Source: Tenacibaculum sp. 190524A05c
GTDB lineage: Bacteria > Bacteroidota > Bacteroidia > Flavobacteriales > Flavobacteriaceae
Direction of reading: 5' to 3'
NCBI RefSeq assembly: GCF_964036595.1
Contig: NZ_OZ038523.1
Span: 400,501-464,500, forward strand
Length of the DNA: 64,000 nucleotides
The translations under genes were made by a program, and so were the position numbers. The notes below the pieces were generated by a model. The model did no database searches and was not told the DNA's origin. It saw nothing but the letters and a program-made list of their open reading frames with translations. The stretch's first letter is position 1; every line of letters starts with the position of its first letter. Below, piece after piece: positions 1 through 6,948 of this stretch.

Positions 1-130
1 CAATTTCATCCAAAACAACCTTAAGCTCATCTAATTCGCCAGAGTTTTCTAGTTCCTTTTTTTGCTCATCGCTTAAACTATTATCGAGCCATTTAGCAAT
101 TAAATTATCTTTAAGTAATTTTTTATTCAC
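1..130 (-). CDS. Anti-sigma factor (FecR-like), N-terminal fragment
   Basis: Only the first 43 codons are in the window; the gene runs off the left edge. The reading frame starts with GTG at 130 (VNKKLLKDNLIAKWLDNSL...). An ATG ten bases upstream is out of frame and stops after five codons, and a TGA closes the GTG frame upstream, so GTG is the best start. The N-terminus is short, charged and helical, with an IAKWLDNSLS segment like the N-terminal sigma-binding domain of FecR-type anti-sigma factors. It lies 57 bp behind the ECF sigma gene on the same strand, the standard sigma/anti-sigma order. A candidate ECF promoter (160-188) lies directly in front. The family call rests mainly on context, since no FecR domain is visible in the fragment. 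Confidence 0.6.
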   Translation of the reverse strand, partial: MNKKLLKDNLIAKWLDNSLSDEQKKELENSGELDELKVVLDEI

Positions 131-159
131 GCTTAAACATTTTACTATTCAGTTACTTA

Positions 160-188
160 ACGTTTTACTAGTTGTATTACCCAACCTT
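160..188 (-). promoter_or_regulatory. Candidate ECF-sigma promoter, copy A (before the anti-sigma gene)
   Basis: On the minus strand the site reads AAGGTTGGGTAAT-N12-ACGT, with the ACGT end 30 bp from the anti-sigma GTG start. The same 13-mer, the same 12-bp gap and the same ACGT recur at 2150-2178 before the cytochrome c peroxidase gene. The two-block form, with a G-rich upstream element and a CGT-containing downstream element about 16 bp apart, is that of an ECF sigma promoter. It overlaps the sigma gene's stop codon. That the adjacent FecI-type sigma recognises it is inference. Confidence 0.5.
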
Positions 189-708
189 ATATGGAACGTT
201 TTTGTAATTCAGTTATTTCTTTAAGTTTAATTAATGCTTTGGAAATACGTTTTTCAACAGCAGTTTGACTAATTTCAAGTCGTTCAGCTATTTCTTTATA
301 AGTCAGTTTTTCAATTCTATTTAATAAAAATGCTTCTCTTTGTTTTTCAGGTAATTCAGAAATTACAGTTTCTAATTTTTGCTGAAATTCTTTAGTTCTT
401 AAATGAAAATAAGGATCTTCAATATCATGTGAAGGCATGCTATTCTTTTCGAATTTTAAGGCTACTTTTTTAGATCGTATCACATCAATAAATAAGTTTT
501 TAGAAACGGTATATAAAAAAGCTGCTGCTTTTTCATAAATAATACTGCTACATTTTTGCCAAAGTTTAATAAAAGCTTCTTGTACAATATCTTCAGCTTG
601 ATTTAAATCTCCAAACTTAAAATATAAATGGTTTCTCAAACTTTCAGCATGAGTATTATATAACTGATCATAAACATGTTCCTCGCAAACAGAGAAATTG
701 CCTTCCAT
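187..708 (-). CDS. ECF RNA polymerase sigma factor, FecI-like (Bacteroidota type)
   Basis: A 173-aa protein of normal length for the RNA polymerase sigma-70 family of Bacteroidota. Region 2 is visible at about residues 14-80 (YDQLYNTHAESL..., EDIVQEAFIKLWQ, core-binding and -10 recognition helices). Region 4 is at about 115-165 (LPEKQREAFLLNRIEKLTYKEIA followed by a helix-turn-helix ending AVEKRISKAL). The start ATG at 706-708 follows GGACACA. The anti-sigma gene follows 57 bp downstream with a putative ECF promoter in between. The protein should direct RNA polymerase to a small set of promoters and be held by the membrane anti-sigma. The cytochrome c peroxidase gene upstream carries the same promoter motif and is a likely target. 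The signal sensed is unknown. Confidence 0.9.
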   Translation of the reverse strand: MEGNFSVCEEHVYDQLYNTHAESLRNHLYFKFGDLNQAEDIVQEAFIKLWQKCSSIIYEKAAAFLYTVSKNLFIDVIRSKKVALKFEKNSMPSHDIEDPYFHLRTKEFQQKLETVISELPEKQREAFLLNRIEKLTYKEIAERLEISQTAVEKRISKALIKLKEITELQKRSI

Positions 709-832
709 TGTGTCCTAATTAATTAAAGTAAATATAGAATAATTTTAAAGATTGCTGTTTTTGAATCAGACAAATTCATAAGGAAATATTCAGTCTTTAA
801 AAACTATACTTAGGCTTAAAACAAGAAAACTC

Positions 833-862
833 CACTTTATTCTTTTAATTATTGATAAAGTG
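833..862 (-). terminator. Possible terminator after the cytochrome c peroxidase gene
   Basis: An 8-bp perfect stem CACTTTAT / ATAAAGTG with a 14-nt loop. On the minus strand it is followed by GAGTTTTCTTG, a weak T-run. It lies about 100 bp behind the peroxidase stop. The remainder of 709-960 holds no gene that I can support. Confidence 0.4.
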
Positions 863-960
863 AAGTAATCTATGGATTTCAAATTAAGGACAATTAATTT
901 TTAGAATATCTTTTGATTCTACTGGAAGTAATAATCCTTCTAGATAGAAATCGTATAATT

Positions 961-2100
961 TTATTGATTAAAAGGATCGCCATATTTCTCGTCGGTAATA
1001 AAATTGTTATCCGTAAGTGTTAATAGAAAATCTACTAGAGATTGTTTTTCTGCCTCCGTCAAGTTTAAACGACGAACGTTGTTTCCTTGTCTTAATCTAT
1101 TATCTAGGTTAGGACTATTTTGCACACCACTGTTATAATGTTCAATTACTTGTCCTAAGTTGGCGAATCGACCATCATGCATATATGGTGCCGTTAATTC
1201 AATATTTCTAAGCGAAGGAACTTTAAATCTTCCTCCACCAGCACCTTCATCTGTAATGGTTGCATCCAGACCAATGTTTCTTGGAGCATCTCCAACAAAT
1301 ACATTAGTGTTATGACATTCAAAACAACGTGTTCGGTTGCTTATAAAAAGTGCTTTTCCTCTATTTTCTGATTCCGTAAAATTTGGAAAATTGTTTTCGA
1401 TATTATTTACCTGCGCTAAACCTTCATCAAATTTAGATTCATAAGAAACCATTGAACGTATAAATTGAGATAATGCTAAAGCAACCCTTTCACTAGATAT
1501 TGTCGCATCACCAAAAGCATTGATGAATAGTGATGTATAATGATCTTCTTGTGATATTTTATCTTCAAGTTCTGTAAGTGTTAAACCCATTTCTACTAAA
1601 TCTTGTACAGGCATTAAGGTTTGGTCTTCTAAACTTTCAGCTCTTTCATCCCAGAAAAAACGACCATTATCATAAAATCGAGCATTTGCTAATCCCATTG
1701 AATTTCTAGCAGTTAGGCCACCTTCAAATCCAGTACTAAATTGGTTTGGATCTGAGAATCCGTTTGACTGTATATGACATGAGGCACAAGAAATCGTATT
1801 ATTTTTAGAGAGATTCGTGTCATAAAATAAAACTCTACCTAAAGTGGCACCATGATCTGTAATAGGATTGTTATTAGGTGTATTATCTTCATTTTCTACA
1901 TCATTATCTAGAAAAGAATTTGGTAATTCAATATTTGCATAGTTGAAAGGTGTTGCAGGTAGGTTTAAAAGATTAGTATCAATAATGATATCCTCTGTTG
2001 GATTATCAGTAGTAATATCAATATAGTCATTCTCGTCATCGTTCGAGCAAGATGCAAATGCAACCGAATAAATTAAAAGAGGGATAAGAAATTTTTTCAT
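961..2100 (-). CDS. Di-heme cytochrome c peroxidase, lipoprotein
   Basis: A 379-aa exported lipoprotein; the lipobox ends at Cys18 (SVAFASC). Two heme c sites are visible: CASCH at residues 105-109 and CFECH at 259-263. Downstream lies the conserved LTAPYMHDGRFANLGQVIEHYNSG-like stretch of the CcpA/MauG family, whose Met and His are expected heme-ligand or structural residues. The FYDxNLS and RNSMGLANARF segments also fit. The family reduces hydrogen peroxide in the periplasm with electrons from small cytochromes; some members are MauG-like oxidases instead, and sequence alone does not decide between them. The gene is monocistronic: an ECF-type promoter motif lies at 2150-2178 and a weak stem follows the stop. 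The motif suggests oxidative or redox control by the neighbouring sigma factor. Confidence 0.9.
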   Translation of the reverse strand: MKKFLIPLLIYSVAFASCSNDDENDYIDITTDNPTEDIIIDTNLLNLPATPFNYANIELPNSFLDNDVENEDNTPNNNPITDHGATLGRVLFYDTNLSKNNTISCASCHIQSNGFSDPNQFSTGFEGGLTARNSMGLANARFYDNGRFFWDERAESLEDQTLMPVQDLVEMGLTLTELEDKISQEDHYTSLFINAFGDATISSERVALALSQFIRSMVSYESKFDEGLAQVNNIENNFPNFTESENRGKALFISNRTRCFECHNTNVFVGDAPRNIGLDATITDEGAGGGRFKVPSLRNIELTAPYMHDGRFANLGQVIEHYNSGVQNSPNLDNRLRQGNNVRRLNLTEAEKQSLVDFLLTLTDNNFITDEKYGDPFNQ

Positions 2101-2149
2101 GTACTTAGGTAAATTAATCTGTTAGTTTTTATCTGTAATTTCTTGTATT

Positions 2150-2178
2150 ACGTATAGACTATAGAATTACCCAACCTT
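2150..2178 (-). promoter_or_regulatory. Candidate ECF-sigma promoter, copy B (before cytochrome c peroxidase)
   Basis: Minus-strand AAGGTTGGGTAAT-N12-ACGT, identical in both blocks and spacing to the site at 160-188. The ACGT block ends 50 bp upstream of the peroxidase ATG, leaving a leader of about 40 nt. Confidence 0.5.
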
Positions 2179-2352
2179 TAGAATTGATTTTATCTCATAT
2201 TTTTAAATTTCTATGAAGAAGTTTAAAGTTTGATATTAATTTTGATTCTTTTAAATCATTGGTTTACATAGGGTAGGGGTTCCTGAAATGAAACTACATT
2301 TGGTTCGAAAAAATAATATTGCTTTGATAGATATATTATTTACATAAAAAGA
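2179..2352. other. Intergenic stretch without a gene
   Basis: The gap from 2101 to 2406 holds the ECF-type promoter (2150-2178) and the terminator (2353-2377). The remaining AT-rich sequence shows no open frame with coding character and no RNA gene that I can recognise. Confidence 0.5.
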
Positions 2353-2377
2353 AAACCACAGCATTTTGCTGTGGTTT
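2353..2377 (-). terminator. Rho-independent terminator of the DUF4476 gene
   Basis: Perfect 11-bp stem AAACCACAGCA / TGCTGTGGTTT with a 3-nt loop. On the minus strand it is followed by TCTTTTTATG. It lies 30 bp behind the DUF4476 protein stop. Confidence 0.85.
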
Positions 2378-2406
2378 CTTTATTTAAAAAGTAAAACTTT
2401 GGAATA

Positions 2407-3423
2407 TTAGCGATTCAATAAAAATTGATCAAATTCTCTTTTATGTCTTGAGAAACTTAGTGTTTCTTTTAGTTTATAAAATTGTTCCTTATTTGGACAG
2501 TTTTGATAACTCAACTTTAAAAGTTCTAATTTATCCTTATCAAAGCTAAATTCTTTCACAATTGCTCTAATTCTTTTAACTGAAAAACAATTACGTTCAA
2601 TGTGTTGTTTAGCTAATTTTAATCTTTCTTTAGAAAATCTCTCATCTTGAATAGATTTTAATACATAGTCGTATTCACTTTGAGATAATGGTCTACAATC
2701 GTTAAATCCAGAATTATTATTCATTTGAGCGATTTCACGATCTATAAATCTAATTAATCTTTGCTTTAAAAAGTTATCATTTATTAATTGTTCAGTATAG
2801 TAAAAGTTCTCTAAATCATATGAATAAGGAAAAGCAAATTGTAATAATTCAAATCTATCTCTATCAGATTGTAATGTTTCCGTTAACTTCATAATTTGCC
2901 TTGTACTTAAACAGTTATTTGAGATAAATTGCTTTATTGAACGGATGCTATAATTTCTTCTATTATGCACCTCATTATACATGTTTCTAAACTGAAAATT
3001 AGCCATTGGTCTATTACAAGCATTTGTTGTTAATCCGTGATAATAATCCGCATTAGGATAATTTATTTGAGAAATAGCACTTTGATTTGCCTGTGTATTA
3101 TGATATAACTTCATGGCAAAAGAAAAACTATTGAATAGATCATAAACTTGAAAGAAGTTTCTTTTATCAATTACTCTAGGATACGCATTTACGCAAATTC
3201 TATATTTTCTTCTATCACTAGAGAAAAAACGACAAGCATCAATAAGTTCTGAAACGTAAATATCGTTATGAGAAGAATAATTTAAAGCTTTATCTAAGAC
3301 TACTTCTGATGAATATTTCTTTTGTGAAAGCTCATTTTTAAAAGATTCGTACTTCGTCTTCTTTTGTCCGAAAGAAGAAACAACGAGGCATAAAGCCGAT
3401 AATAATAGTATTCTTAGTTTCAT
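2407..3423 (-). CDS. Exported protein with DUF4476 repeats
   Basis: A 338-aa protein with an N-terminal signal peptide (MKLRILLLSALCLVVSSFGQ). The rest is three copies of an all-helical repeat of about 100 residues, roughly at 28-115, 125-230 and 240-335. Each carries a central Cys-Phe/Leu-S-x-R pattern (NNCLSTRQI, RNCFSVKRI) followed by a helix with LELLK or FELLQ, and ends in a YxL/FNxF segment. This is the DUF4476 pattern common in Bacteroidota envelope proteins; the function is unknown. A terminator follows at 2353-2377. No promoter box was recognised upstream. The cysteines in the repeats (CRPLS, CNRPM) may form disulfides after export. Confidence 0.75.
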   Translation of the reverse strand: MKLRILLLSALCLVVSSFGQKKTKYESFKNELSQKKYSSEVVLDKALNYSSHNDIYVSELIDACRFFSSDRRKYRICVNAYPRVIDKRNFFQVYDLFNSFSFAMKLYHNTQANQSAISQINYPNADYYHGLTTNACNRPMANFQFRNMYNEVHNRRNYSIRSIKQFISNNCLSTRQIMKLTETLQSDRDRFELLQFAFPYSYDLENFYYTEQLINDNFLKQRLIRFIDREIAQMNNNSGFNDCRPLSQSEYDYVLKSIQDERFSKERLKLAKQHIERNCFSVKRIRAIVKEFSFDKDKLELLKLSYQNCPNKEQFYKLKETLSFSRHKREFDQFLLNR

Positions 3424-3544
3424 AAGTTTTATTTTTAAGTTATGGTTATACTATTTTCAAACAGCATGCCAATAATTTAAAATCATAAAATCGAAAGATC
3501 TTTTCTTAGTGTAAGTGTTTTATAATCAGTTGTTTTTATAAGGT

Positions 3545-3571
3545 AAAAAAAACCACAACAAAATGTTGTGG
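3545..3571 (-). terminator. Rho-independent terminator of fumC
   Basis: Perfect 8-bp stem CCACAACA / TGTTGTGG with an AAA loop. On the minus strand it is followed by eight T residues. It lies about 35 bp behind the fumC stop. Confidence 0.85.
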
Positions 3572-3604
3572 CTTTATCAATATATTTAACTTTTAAGGAT
3601 GTTT

Positions 3605-5002
3605 TTATTTTAAACTTCCTGTCATGTCTTCTGGTTTTACCCATTCGTCATATTCTTCGGCAGTAACGTAACCTAAATTAATCGCCTCTTCTTTTAATGT
3701 AGTTCCGTTTGCATGAGCCGTATTTGCAATTTCTGCAGCTTTATAATATCCAATTTTAGTATTTAAAGCTGTAACTAACATTAATGAATTGTTTACCAAT
3801 TCTGTAATTCTTCCGTGGTTAGGCTCAATTCCAGCAGCACAATTTACATCGAAAGAAACACAAGCATCTCCAATTAATTGCGCAGACTGTAAAACATTAG
3901 CAGCCATCATAGGTTTAAATACGTTTAATTCGTAGTGACCTTGAGTTCCTCCAACAGTTACTGCTACATCATTACCCATTACTTGTGCACAAACCATTGT
4001 CATTGCTTCTGCTTGAGTTGGGTTTACTTTTCCAGGCATAATAGAAGATCCTGGCTCATTTGCAGGAATAATTAATTCTCCAATTCCTGAACGTGGTCCA
4101 GAAGCCATTAAACGAATGTCGTTTGCGATTTTATTTAAAGAAACAGCTAATTGTTTTAATGCAGCATGAGTTTCAACTAAAGCATCGTGAGCAGCTAAAG
4201 CTTCAAATTTATTTTCAGCAGTAATAAATGGTAAACCAGTAAAGTCAGCAATATATTTCGCAACTAAAACATCATATCCAGCAGGAGTATTTAATCCAGT
4301 TCCTACTGCAGTTCCTCCTAATGCTAATTGACTTAAATGCGCTAATGAATTTTTTAATGCTTTTAAACCAAAGTTTAATTGAGCTACATATCCAGAAAAT
4401 TCTTGACCCAAAGTAAGTGGAGTAGCATCCATTAAGTGCGTACGTCCTATTTTTACAACATTAGCAAAATCTTCAGATTTCTTTTGTAAAGTATCTCTTA
4501 ATTGCTCTACACCAGGAATAGTAACTTCAACTATTTTCTTGTAAGCAGCAATGTGCATTCCAGTTGGGAAAGTATCGTTAGATGATTGTGATTTGTTTAC
4601 ATCATCGTTTGGTTGAATCGTTTTTTCACCTTCACCAATTTTCTTTCCAGCAATTTCATGAGCTCTGTTTGCAACAACTTCGTTTACATTCATGTTACTT
4701 TGAGTACCAGAACCCGTTTGCCAAATAACTAATGGGAATTGATCATCGTGTTTACCAGCTAAAATCTCATCACATACTTGTGCAATTAAATCACGTTTTT
4801 CTTGAGCTAAAACACCTAATTCACAATTGGTATAAGCAGCAGCTTTTTTCAAGTAAGCAAATCCGTAAACAACTTCTAAAGGCATTGTTCCAGCAGGACC
4901 AATTTTAAAGTTGTTTCTAGAGCGCTCAGTTTGTGCTCCCCAATATTTATCGGCAGGTACTTTTACCTCACCCATTGTGTCTTTTTCAATTCTATATTCC
5001 AT
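3605..5002 (-). CDS. fumC: Class II fumarate hydratase
   Basis: A 465-aa cytosolic enzyme that interconverts fumarate and (S)-malate in the TCA cycle. The fumarase/aspartase superfamily signature [13 protein letters not shown] is present at about residues 318-330, with catalytic-loop context. The N-terminal [20 protein letters not shown], the substrate-contact motifs [12 protein letters not shown] and SSNDTFPT, and [12 protein letters not shown] are all intact. The length is normal for the iron-independent tetrameric class II enzyme. It is monocistronic, with a candidate -7 box (TAACTTTG, 5032-5039) upstream and a strong terminator at 3545-3571. No oddities. Confidence 0.97.
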   Translation of the reverse strand: MEYRIEKDTMGEVKVPADKYWGAQTERSRNNFKIGPAGTMPLEVVYGFAYLKKAAAYTNCELGVLAQEKRDLIAQVCDEILAGKHDDQFPLVIWQTGSGTQSNMNVNEVVANRAHEIAGKKIGEGEKTIQPNDDVNKSQSSNDTFPTGMHIAAYKKIVEVTIPGVEQLRDTLQKKSEDFANVVKIGRTHLMDATPLTLGQEFSGYVAQLNFGLKALKNSLAHLSQLALGGTAVGTGLNTPAGYDVLVAKYIADFTGLPFITAENKFEALAAHDALVETHAALKQLAVSLNKIANDIRLMASGPRSGIGELIIPANEPGSSIMPGKVNPTQAEAMTMVCAQVMGNDVAVTVGGTQGHYELNVFKPMMAANVLQSAQLIGDACVSFDVNCAAGIEPNHGRITELVNNSLMLVTALNTKIGYYKAAEIANTAHANGTTLKEEAINLGYVTAEEYDEWVKPEDMTGSLK

Positions 5003-5031
5003 TATTATATTATTAATTTTAAAAGAGTTCC

Positions 5032-5039
5032 CAAAGTTA
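5032..5039 (-). promoter_or_regulatory. -7 promoter box for fumC
   Basis: On the minus strand TAACTTTG matches the Bacteroidota -7 consensus TAnnTTTG, 30 bp upstream of the fumC ATG. No clear -33 TTTG was found. Confidence 0.45.
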
Positions 5040-5117
5040 AGAAAACTACTAGAATTGTTACTTTAAATAATTGTTGAAATATTTTATGAAATGATAGAAA
5101 ATAAAGAAAATATATCC

Positions 5118-5125
5118 TATTTTTG
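5118..5125 (+). promoter_or_regulatory. -7 promoter box for the 57-aa membrane protein gene
   Basis: TATTTTTG (TAnnTTTG) 30 bp upstream of the ATG at 5155. No convincing -33 element. Confidence 0.4.
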
Positions 5126-5154
5126 CAATCAGTAATTATTTATCAAAGAATAAG

Positions 5155-5328
5155 ATGTTAAATTTTTCAGAGTTTTCAGGATTAGTATTATTTATGTTCA
5201 TATTTACAACTGGTTTTTGGTTGTTAATTTTTTTATTAACTTTTGTGGTTCCTTACTGGATTGGTGGAACTATTTGGGAAAACTTAAAATTAAAGAGAGA
5301 AGCTAAAAAAGCTGCTGAAGGAAAGTAG
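5155..5328 (+). CDS. Small single-span membrane protein (57 aa)
   Basis: An ATG-started 57-aa frame between a TAnnTTTG box and a strong terminator, both on its strand, which supports a real gene. The product begins MLNFSEFSGLVLF and has a long hydrophobic segment at about residues 9-37 (FMFIFTTGFW, LLTFVVPYWI). It ends with a charged, cytosolic-type tail rich in Lys, Ala and Glu (KREAKKAAEGK). It resembles the small uncharacterised inner-membrane proteins often seen in Flavobacteriaceae genomes; I cannot name a function. It is shorter than common gene-finding cut-offs and easily missed. Confidence 0.7.
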   Translation: MLNFSEFSGLVLFMFIFTTGFWLLIFLLTFVVPYWIGGTIWENLKLKREAKKAAEGK

Positions 5329-5346
5329 TTTTAAAGATATATTTTT

Positions 5347-5377
5347 CAAAAGCCCGCAATTTTGCGGGCTTTTTTTA
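5347..5377 (+). terminator. Rho-independent terminator of the 57-aa protein gene
   Basis: Stem AAAAGCCCGCAA / TTGCGGGCTTTT followed by a T-run on the plus strand, starting about 19 bp behind the stop codon. Confidence 0.9.
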
Positions 5378-5407
5378 TTTTTAAGAAATTAAAATCAAGA
5401 TTTTACT

Positions 5408-6898
5408 ATGAAAAATATATTGCTATGCTTAATTAGTTTCATAATTATAAGTTGCCAAACTCCAAAGTCAGAAAAGAAAGAAAATATAAACAGTCAATCC
5501 GATTTCACTAAGCAAGAACGATTTATTGATAATTATGCAAATGAAACGCTGAAGAAAGGAAATGTAAATTCCATTTCTCTCGCAGTGTATAAGAATGGAG
5601 AAACTTATCATAACTATTATGGTAAGATCAAAGAAAATCTAGGAAAACCTAACGATAATACCCATTTTGAAATAGCTTCAATTTCAAAAGTATTTGCAGG
5701 ATCTCTTGTTGCAAAAGCGGTTATTGAGAGGAAGATTCAATTAGATGATGATATTAGAAACTTTTTAAAAGGAGATTATCCGAATCTAGAATTTGAAGGA
5801 ACACCAATTACGATAAAAAACTTATTAACTCATACTCTCGGCTTTAAGGAAAGGAGACCTCCAAAACTAGATAAGATTTGGAAGGATATATCTGAAGGTA
5901 AATACGAAAATAATTCAATTGAGTATTCTGTAGATGAATTTCTTGAAGAATTAAAAACAGTAGAACTTGACAAGAAGCCAGGAACGTTTTATACCTATAA
6001 TTCTGTAGGTTCTGAGTTATTAGCATACATTTTAGAACAGGTTTATAATGATTCTTTTGAGAACATATTGGAATCTTTTTTGAAAAGTTTAGATATGAAT
6101 GATACATATTTAGAAGGTTGCCGAGAAGAAAGCAAGTTTTTAATAACAGGTTATAATGAAAAAGGAATACAAGCTCCAAAAACTAGAAACATACTTTTAG
6201 GTGCAGGAGGGGCAATGATTTCGACATTACCTGACTTAGTTAAGTTTATGAAATTTCAATTAGAAAGTGAAGATCCATTAATCAAAGAATCAACAAAAGA
6301 GTTGTATTTAGATAGAGAAGGAGATAAAACAGGTTATTTATGGGATGTTGATTCAGCAGAAGAGGAAGGCTTTTATTATAAGAAAACTGGAACTTCAGAT
6401 GGAGTTCAAAGTGTTATACTTATTTGTCCTGATGCAAATTACGGATTGATTTTAATCGTTAATAATACTTCGGAAAAAGCTTTTTATGATTGGGCAACTT
6501 TATATGACAGAATAGAGTCCGATTTGATAAAATTCCCTAGAATGAATTTAGTTTCTACTTTGAAAAATGATTTTATTGAAAAAACTGATAAAGCAATAGC
6601 GACCTATAAAAGTGAAATTATGAATAGTTCAACGTATTATGCGAAAGCAAGAGATTTGAATGTTATCGGTTATCAATTAATACGCGAAAATAGAGTAGAA
6701 GATGCTATTAAAGTATTTGAGTTAATGACATCTGAATTTTCTGATAATCCTTATGTATATGATAGTCTAGGCGAAGGGTATTTTAAGAATGAAAACTATA
6801 AAAAAGCATTAGAAAATTATGAAAAATCTTTTGCTTTAGATTCTACCAATACAAATGCTAAAGAGTATATTTCAAGGATAAGAAAAATATTAGAATAA
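5408..6898 (+). CDS. Beta-lactamase-fold serine hydrolase lipoprotein with C-terminal TPR
   Basis: A 496-aa lipoprotein (lipobox IIISC, Cys16). Residues 40-370 form the serine beta-lactamase/penicillin-binding-protein-like domain (class C/esterase type). The SxxK nucleophile motif is SISK at 91-94, TPITIKNLLTHTLGF is the usual helix after it, and KTGTSDGVQS matches the third motif. The second motif, normally YSN or YxN, reads YNS in FYTYNSVGSELLAYI, a transposition worth noting. Residues 410-495 form TPR helices (NPYVYDSLGEGYFKNENYKKALENYEKS). Such proteins are periplasmic esterases, D-amino peptidases or PBP-like hydrolases; the substrate cannot be told here. A bidirectional terminator follows. 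Confidence 0.85.
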   Translation: MKNILLCLISFIIISCQTPKSEKKENINSQSDFTKQERFIDNYANETLKKGNVNSISLAVYKNGETYHNYYGKIKENLGKPNDNTHFEIASISKVFAGSLVAKAVIERKIQLDDDIRNFLKGDYPNLEFEGTPITIKNLLTHTLGFKERRPPKLDKIWKDISEGKYENNSIEYSVDEFLEELKTVELDKKPGTFYTYNSVGSELLAYILEQVYNDSFENILESFLKSLDMNDTYLEGCREESKFLITGYNEKGIQAPKTRNILLGAGGAMISTLPDLVKFMKFQLESEDPLIKESTKELYLDREGDKTGYLWDVDSAEEEGFYYKKTGTSDGVQSVILICPDANYGLILIVNNTSEKAFYDWATLYDRIESDLIKFPRMNLVSTLKNDFIEKTDKAIATYKSEIMNSSTYYAKARDLNVIGYQLIRENRVEDAIKVFELMTSEFSDNPYVYDSLGEGYFKNENYKKALENYEKSFALDSTNTNAKEYISRIRKILE

Positions 6899-6900
6899 AT

Positions 6901-6926
6901 AAAAAGGCTCACAATTTGTGAGCCTT
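6901..6926. terminator. Bidirectional terminator between convergent genes
   Basis: Stem AAAAAGGCTCACA / TGTGAGCCTTTTT with a 3-nt loop; A-run and T-run on both sides. It serves the plus-strand serine hydrolase and the minus-strand TonB receptor. Confidence 0.9.
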
Positions 6927-6948
6927 TTTATTTTTAAAAATCTATATA

